This document shows positions 58,182 through 64,000 of a stretch of 64,000 nt of DNA, piece after piece. The stretch is from Capitella teleta (Eukaryota; Annelida; Polychaeta; Capitellidae): the NCBI GenBank assembly GCA_000328365.1, contig KB309617.1, forward strand, positions 118,922 to 182,921, written 5' to 3'. Numbering within the stretch: position 1 is the stretch's first letter; every line of letters starts with the position of its first letter. The notes under the pieces are model-generated. The model did no database searches. It worked only from the letters and a program-made list of their open reading frames with translations, and was not told the origin of the DNA. The translations under genes were made by a program, and so were the position numbers.

Positions 58182-59962
58182 ATTCTTCTTTTTTTTAAAT
58201 AATAACTTTTGATCTGGCATGCAACCAATGACACTGGTGATTGTTATATCAATTCGGTGTTGGACATAATTTTATCGAGATATTTTATCAAGATAATTGA
58301 ACAATGTATTTTCTACTAGAATATGAACCCAAGTTGTATGATTGTAGTTATTTTACACAGCAAACAACGATGATTTGCGGGCATTCCTTTTCATACAAGA
58401 ATAACGCCCTGTGTTTTTGTCTGACTGACTTACATCGCCCACATAAACACATGCAAAGAGAGAGCAAATGATGTCACAAATGAGTCCCTTCAGTGGAAAC
58501 TTATCAGGATATTTTTATTTAACACCAGGCTAAAAAAAACTCAAACCAAGTTAATCTCAGTACTTCACTATCAACTATGAGTATCAGTACAAATGTATGT
58601 ATTATTTGTAATAGGTAAGCAATACAGTACAGTCTTACTTCAGTTGTAGAATACAGACATGGTATACATATTCATTTTAGGAGAATGAAACACAAAATTG
58701 GGTTGTACGATTAACGAGAGAAGGGGTAGCTCATTGAAAGCGAGGCCAGTCGGCATTATATTTGTTTAATTATTATAATTTAATTATATTAATTTAAAGT
58801 GTCACTTCACAATGTGTTTTTATATTGCATATTAAATGCATTTATTAATAAAATTGAACATTTTAATTGTTATTGCGATAAATAAAACCATGATCCGTCC
58901 TCTATAAATACTATTTACACCTCCGCAAAGTGAGAGATATTGAGGGCGCGAAAAAAACGATTTTTGAAATCCCGCTTTACCTCTCGCTTGACAAGGTGAT
59001 TTGTGACGTCACGACGACCTTGACCTTGGCTCTTGGAGCGCTGTTTTGATTGTCTCCTAGATCGCGATAATTTTACATTTTAGTTGCGTTTAAATGATTG
59101 AATCACTTTGATGAATACTAGAGTCAAATGANNNNNNNNNNNNNNNNNNNNNNNNNNNNNNNNNNNNNNNNNNNNNNNNNNCGATACCCATTTTTGTAAT
59201 CCTCGGTTCCGTTGGATTTTGATTCTAAATAGTCTTGCTCTGACCCAACGATGTTAAAGCATTAAAAATGCCGTCTTGTAACGACATAATCCAGTGATTA
59301 ACATATAAATTACTGTACCGTTTAATTAGTCGCTCATATGACTATTTCATTGATTCCGTTCGTTGGAAGAAGGCCTCTGACAAACTTTGATCGGCATTGA
59401 TAATTTTGCACTGTATAATTAATTGAATAGATGAAGTCACTGCGCCTTTGTTTAAGGTTGAGACATGGCAATCTGGTCGTTTGCAAATTAATTGCAATGA
59501 GGCCTATGGATTTATTACTAATAAAGCACCAACTTCCGAGACACTGAGCTTTGTTTTGAAAAGAAAATGTTATACATGTACTTTCTTCACTCCTCTAGCG
59601 GCGCCAGTGAATCGGCGTTGAAAGCTGATGAATGAAAACGACATAGCTTTGAAATCCAAAAGCTGTCTATTGCCCTGCGGAGAGTTATCAAAAAATAAGC
59701 TACGCTACAGTAAGTAAAGTAAAATTCCCTGGGAGAAGCATATGCCAAATTCCTTCCGTCTTTTAACCACACACTTCTTGATTCATCACACCGCACTATT
59801 TAGTGACTCAATATTACCGTCAAAATACTGTTAAACTTGATTTGTGACTGAGTGAATATTACTAGCGAAATTCGTAGGTATTTCTAATCAATAGTTCATG
59901 TCATTTAAGTATTCAAATAAAGCTAAATAACCTCCATCTCGACATCTTTCGTCTTTTGTACT
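58182..59962. other. Intergenic with a possible MITE end and an assembly gap
   Basis: AT-rich DNA. 58793-59012 holds TTTAAAGTGTC, a TTTTGAAATCCCGC segment and GTGACGTCAC (59003-59012) in the same order as the minus strand of 27638-27835. Gap of Ns at 59132-59181. No gene is seen. Confidence 0.4.
59132..59181. other. Assembly gap (50 N)
   Basis: Exactly 50 N, a typical placeholder of unknown true length. Features should not be assumed continuous across it. Confidence 0.99.
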
Positions 59963-60234
59963 TTTCTTCTGGATTGGAAATTCCTTTGAATATATAACTC
60001 AATCACATGCACTTCCAATTACACTCTTCCCTGCTTTTGAGACTTCCGGATCAAATCATAATGCATAATACAAAAAAAATCTACTTGCATATGAAAGAAC
60101 TTTAAGTCATGGTCTACTTTAACGGCGGAACGAAATGCCTTTGCACCACGTTTCCGCCGCTTTACCGATACGCTTGACTGCGTGCCGGGGTTTCGAGGCT
60201 CATGCGTGGTCTAACTGTTATACTAGGTCTATGG
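59963..60234 (+). repeat. 270-bp dispersed repeat, copy B
   Basis: Second copy of the repeat at 23789-24063, same orientation, running from TTTTCTTCTGGATTGGAAAT to GGTCTAACTG. The GC-rich core (about 60119-60200) with GGCGGAA and TTCCGCC is nearly unchanged, while the AT-rich parts differ by several small insertions or deletions. Confidence 0.8.
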
Positions 60235-63200
60235 TTTGTTACCTTTACGGATAATTGCGTCGATATTTTTTTTTTTGGCTTTGATTTCATTTAATGATCA
60301 GAGTTTGAAATAAAAGCGTGCTCTTCTCAGTGATTTTCAATAGGTGTCGTGAAATCGTGCCAATGAACCAGCATAGCTGAGCAGCGGTTGTCTTAAACAG
60401 GGTCAAGGTACTTCACAGGAAAATACAGTGTAGTGTGTCATTGGAAATGTGGTTGTTTTAAACAGGTGGTCGTCTTTTAACAAATAATCGTAAACACATT
60501 TGTGACCAAGAAGTGAAGCTCGCAATGACAACGGAATTTTAGCCGTGATTTTACGTGATTGCTTTTTATTTCGGGGGATTCACGCATCTTGGTATTCATG
60601 AGATCAGATGACCAATGAATGTCGGTATTCTCCTTTAGAGCCACTCATTGGTCCAACGTGTTTCCATATATTTTAACCAAGCCCAACACAGCAATGGATA
60701 TATCACATGGTTTCCACAGGCTGTCAATAATACCATTTCAAGGGCAAATACCAGTATTCAAACAACACTGGTTTGATTCGTTCCCAATCAAACCATTGCC
60801 TATTTAGGTTTCTTGGAACTTTTTTAAGAGGACACACAAGGCGGCATTTTGACGATATAGTAAAAGAACGGAAACCATATCGTTTCGTCAACTGGGCCCT
60901 CCCCTCATTTTTGTTATATTTCTGTGGTTTATACACTGTGACCTATTTTGTAGCACTTTCTTGACAAAAAACACATTGTCATTGAAAATTATTGAGATAG
61001 TAAACAGGGAGTAGATAAACTACTTTTTGCTCACTTTGTATTTATGCGTAAATACACGTATTCCTTGAGTAATTATAATATTAACAATAATGTTATGGTA
61101 TATTCTTGCCCTTGCATCAACTTCCAACACAACATGTTTTAGTTAGTCGCTAGTTAGTTCCAACAAAGACACTCTATTAGCTCTAATGGAGTGTATTTGG
61201 TTCCACGCTAACTAAGGACACTTTTAACACTTCATACGATACTGATCCATCTTTACTAAAAGGAACAAAATTTCAAATAACATCAAAACAAAATACAGAA
61301 AATCAAAAGATAGAAGATTAATTCGCGAGTATACCTCCCCCTATTTATGACTTCATATTCACTATTGGTTCATTTCATCCGCCTTCATCTCGTGACTGCT
61401 TTCGTTCGTGTGCAATATATTATGTTGGTCGAATGCATGCGTATACAAGAAACATAATAGATTGAACGAGTCTGAATAGTAGGTAGCCTAGCGGAATATT
61501 CAAAGAGAAGCCAACAATAACGAACTACAAAGTGCTGTATACTATACACGCACAAAACAAATCAAAACACACGCGGAAGTGGGCTGAAAGCCCGATCCAC
61601 GTACCTTCAACAGAGAAATCATTTTAGTTAATCTACACTTCAAAATGAACGGGAAAAAGCTCCAATTAAGGTGTGTTTGCTTTAGCTGATAACTAGTAAT
61701 TGTAGTCACATAAAATATTACTATATAATAATGATATAGCCATATCTACTGAAAACAGATGTTTCTTTTAGATTTGTGTCGATGACCAAATAACCTGGAT
61801 TAAAATAATTACTCAACTGTATTCGTCTCAGTAGAATTCTTTCACTCTTGAAACGATAATTGCAGAAATAGAGAAACGAGCATTGAAATAACAGCTGAAT
61901 GACATAAGATAAAGAAACTACATGAACAATAACTGCAAGAATTGTCAGACAAATAAGTACGCTAGTGGACGCATATCTTCATTGGCTTACGGAAGCACTC
62001 ATTACAAGTTTTTAATGAACAAGAAATATAATTATTGGAGAATAGGCGAGGCATACCACCAGAATATCAAATCAGGACTGCAAGAATATATACGTCCACT
62101 TGACAAGCATTTAGAGGGTCATGACGCAGACAATGGACTGAAAAGGACGAATGAGAGAAAATACTCATGATAAAAAGGGGTCGGAAAAGTATAAAATGCA
62201 TTAAAGAAATAATGAAATTAAGTACAAATTCTAAATTATCTGCACTCAATCTAATGGAATGACATAATGACCGAATAAGTACATGACAAAACTGGGTGAC
62301 ATAACTGTTTACTTTTAAGCATTATTTATTATTTTACAAGACTACAAAGATATATTTACATTTCACCTTTAATTTTAACTTAATGTATTCCACATGCGTT
62401 GCATGAAAGCATTGAATCAAATAATATTAAGAGACCTTGACCGATATCTCGAGATACTCCTCAGGGCAAAACTTGAAATGTCAAAGTCATGATTAGTTCC
62501 ATAAATTGTTATAGCAATGACATTGGTCTTGCGGAAGGAAGGAAAACATCATGCTATCTACAAAGTTTCGTCATTGTTTTTTTTTTTTTTTTTGTGATTA
62601 CATGTGCAATTCTGATAATAAGCTCAGACAAGAGGTATCAGCCTAATATTGAAAGTGTACGACTAGAAACGTCGAATTTTGTGTTAAGGTGGACAGTATA
62701 CACATGTTCAATCACAGCTTAAACTTAAACTTAATGTCAGTAGCACTTTATTGTTAGACCAACGTTGACCGAGTGCACCACCAACTTCAATGTAGAAATC
62801 AATTATTTGGGCTCTTGTATATCTTCTGAGCTTTTGATTGCAATTTCACACACTGTTTGTATATTGACCCTTTTGGGATAAAATTAAGTAATTTTCTGAC
62901 TCTTACGTAATGCTGCACAATCCCACCGAATTGTGAAAAAAAAAAAAATACTCGATCACTTCGAAGATTACGGACTGACGTGTTCGATATAATATAAATC
63001 GTAAAATGTGCTGCTCAGGGGAAACCATAAATAATATTTCGGACGGCTTTCCAGCATTTGCATCATGTTTTGGTTTTATTTTTCTTAGGGAATGGAATAA
63101 TAATAATAATTTATTCCATTTACCTCTCAGATCCTTTGATGGAATACACTTCCCAGCGCGTGTGCCACGGTTTTGACTTATATCGCATATCCTATACTCT

Positions 63201-63663
63201 GTTAGTAATCATATGCGTGTAAAATATGATAAATATGTTAAAAAAATGTAAATATGTCAAAAAAAATACTCTAAGAGTGAAATGAAGGGTTTAGTGCAAA
63301 AAGCTTTTAGTTGGAATAACAAAATACTTCAGAACAATGTGCCTTTGAATAAAAAACTATAATCCTTCCTCACAAAAACCTCTTTAGATGATGACGGCTG
63401 ACTTGTCAGTGAATCTTGTGTGTCTTCCTCTTCAAAGTAATTAATTATGTTACACTACAATGCACTCGTTCAACGCCCAACACCGTCTCTTTTTTATAGT
63501 TCATGGCCTGGATGGTTCACTGGGGTAGGCAAGTACGAATGCTTCGCGAAGTGAGCTGAAACAATTGTTCAACGAGGCTCTCCCTGAACACTGAAAGCTA
63601 ACCAGAAGACTACTCACACGTTTATGCAACGTAAATGTCGATTGGAGCTGATAATAATTGAGA
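60235..63663. other. Intergenic, no gene seen
   Basis: AT-rich DNA with T or A runs near 60267, 62578 and 62937 and an AAT tract near 63100. Open frames near 60619-60964 and 61922-62170 match nothing known. Confidence 0.5.
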
Positions 63664-63665
63664 TA

Positions 63666-63989
63666 CAGTCACCCCTCACAATCCGAACCCCACCAATCCG
63701 AATTCCCTCGCTCGCTATCAGAACAGTCTGGCCTATAACACACTCATTATACATGACTATGTGACTCATATTCCGCAGCCAGCCTCGCAGTCCGTACTCA
63801 GAACGAAATATCCTTATACCAAAATGAGTTTTACCATTGATTATGTAACATCAAACCGAATACAGACAGCCGTGATAAACAGTGGTTCCGATGGCACCTA
63901 TTGTTGCTCATGTTTACCTTACCGAACCCACCGCTTTTCGCGCAAAAAATTGTAAAACCAAAGGATGTTCGGATTGCGACGGGTGACTG
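63666..63989. mobile_element. pogo/Tigger-like MITE
   Basis: 324-bp element with terminal inverted repeats CAGTCACCCCTCACAATCCG and, in reverse complement, CAGTCACCCGTCGCAATCCG (both continue GAAC), flanked by TA on each side (63664-63665 and 63990-63991). TA duplication plus a CAGT...AATCCGAAC end is characteristic of pogo/Tigger members of the Tc1/mariner superfamily. No transposase frame is present, so it is non-autonomous. The two ends differ at only two positions in 23, so it is fairly young. Confidence 0.9.
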
Positions 63990-64000
63990 TATTCGAGAGA

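Overview
This 64 kb window is AT-rich nuclear DNA from an animal, most likely a marine invertebrate. Evidence for this: one complete class A peptide G-protein-coupled receptor with animal-type splice signals, several animal LINE families, tRNA-derived SINEs, TTAA- and TA-flanked MITEs, solo LTRs, long simple repeats and a 50-base assembly gap. No bacterial features (operons, ribosome binding sites, CRISPR arrays) are present. The phylum cannot be fixed from the sequence alone.

Host gene content is sparse. The only confident gene is the receptor (36480-37784, minus strand), a single coding exon. A well-formed acceptor lies three bases before its ATG, and a candidate 5' untranslated exon lies about 1.3 kb upstream (39050-39220). 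Weaker coding signals are exon-like stretches at 3670-3805 and 17418-17615, and a pair of exon-like clusters facing each other at 55.0-57.6 kb.

The rest is mostly dead or non-autonomous mobile DNA. 0.9-5 kb: two solo LTRs of one family, each with its own 5-bp target duplication; the second sits inside an older dispersed repeat. 8.2-8.8, 18.7-19.3 and 20.8-21.9 kb: 3' parts of three LINEs on the minus strand; the second runs into a 243-bp GAATA array that looks like an expanded LINE tail, and the third ends in poly(A). 10.4-11.3 and 14.4-14.8 kb: relics of a widespread, poorly characterised multi-copy metazoan protein. 16-17.6 kb: a possible PIF/Harbinger relic. 25.6-26.4 kb: a Ty3/gypsy pol fossil. 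32-33 kb: a 70-bp inverted-repeat element carrying a SINE with an exact 13-bp target duplication. Further SINE copies lie at 35.5 and 50.3 kb. 50.6-53.7 kb: two oppositely oriented TTAA-flanked MITEs, one inserted in a third LTR. 63.7-64.0 kb: a pogo/Tigger-like MITE. Two copies of a 270-bp repeat with a conserved GC-rich core lie at 23.8 and 60.0 kb.

The layout is a receptor gene in a repeat-rich intergenic landscape in which nested insertions give relative ages. No new multi-gene system is evident. The least explained items are the facing exon-like clusters at 55-57.6 kb and the conserved-core 270-bp repeat. Family assignments come from recognising motifs by eye, and all identity statements are estimates.
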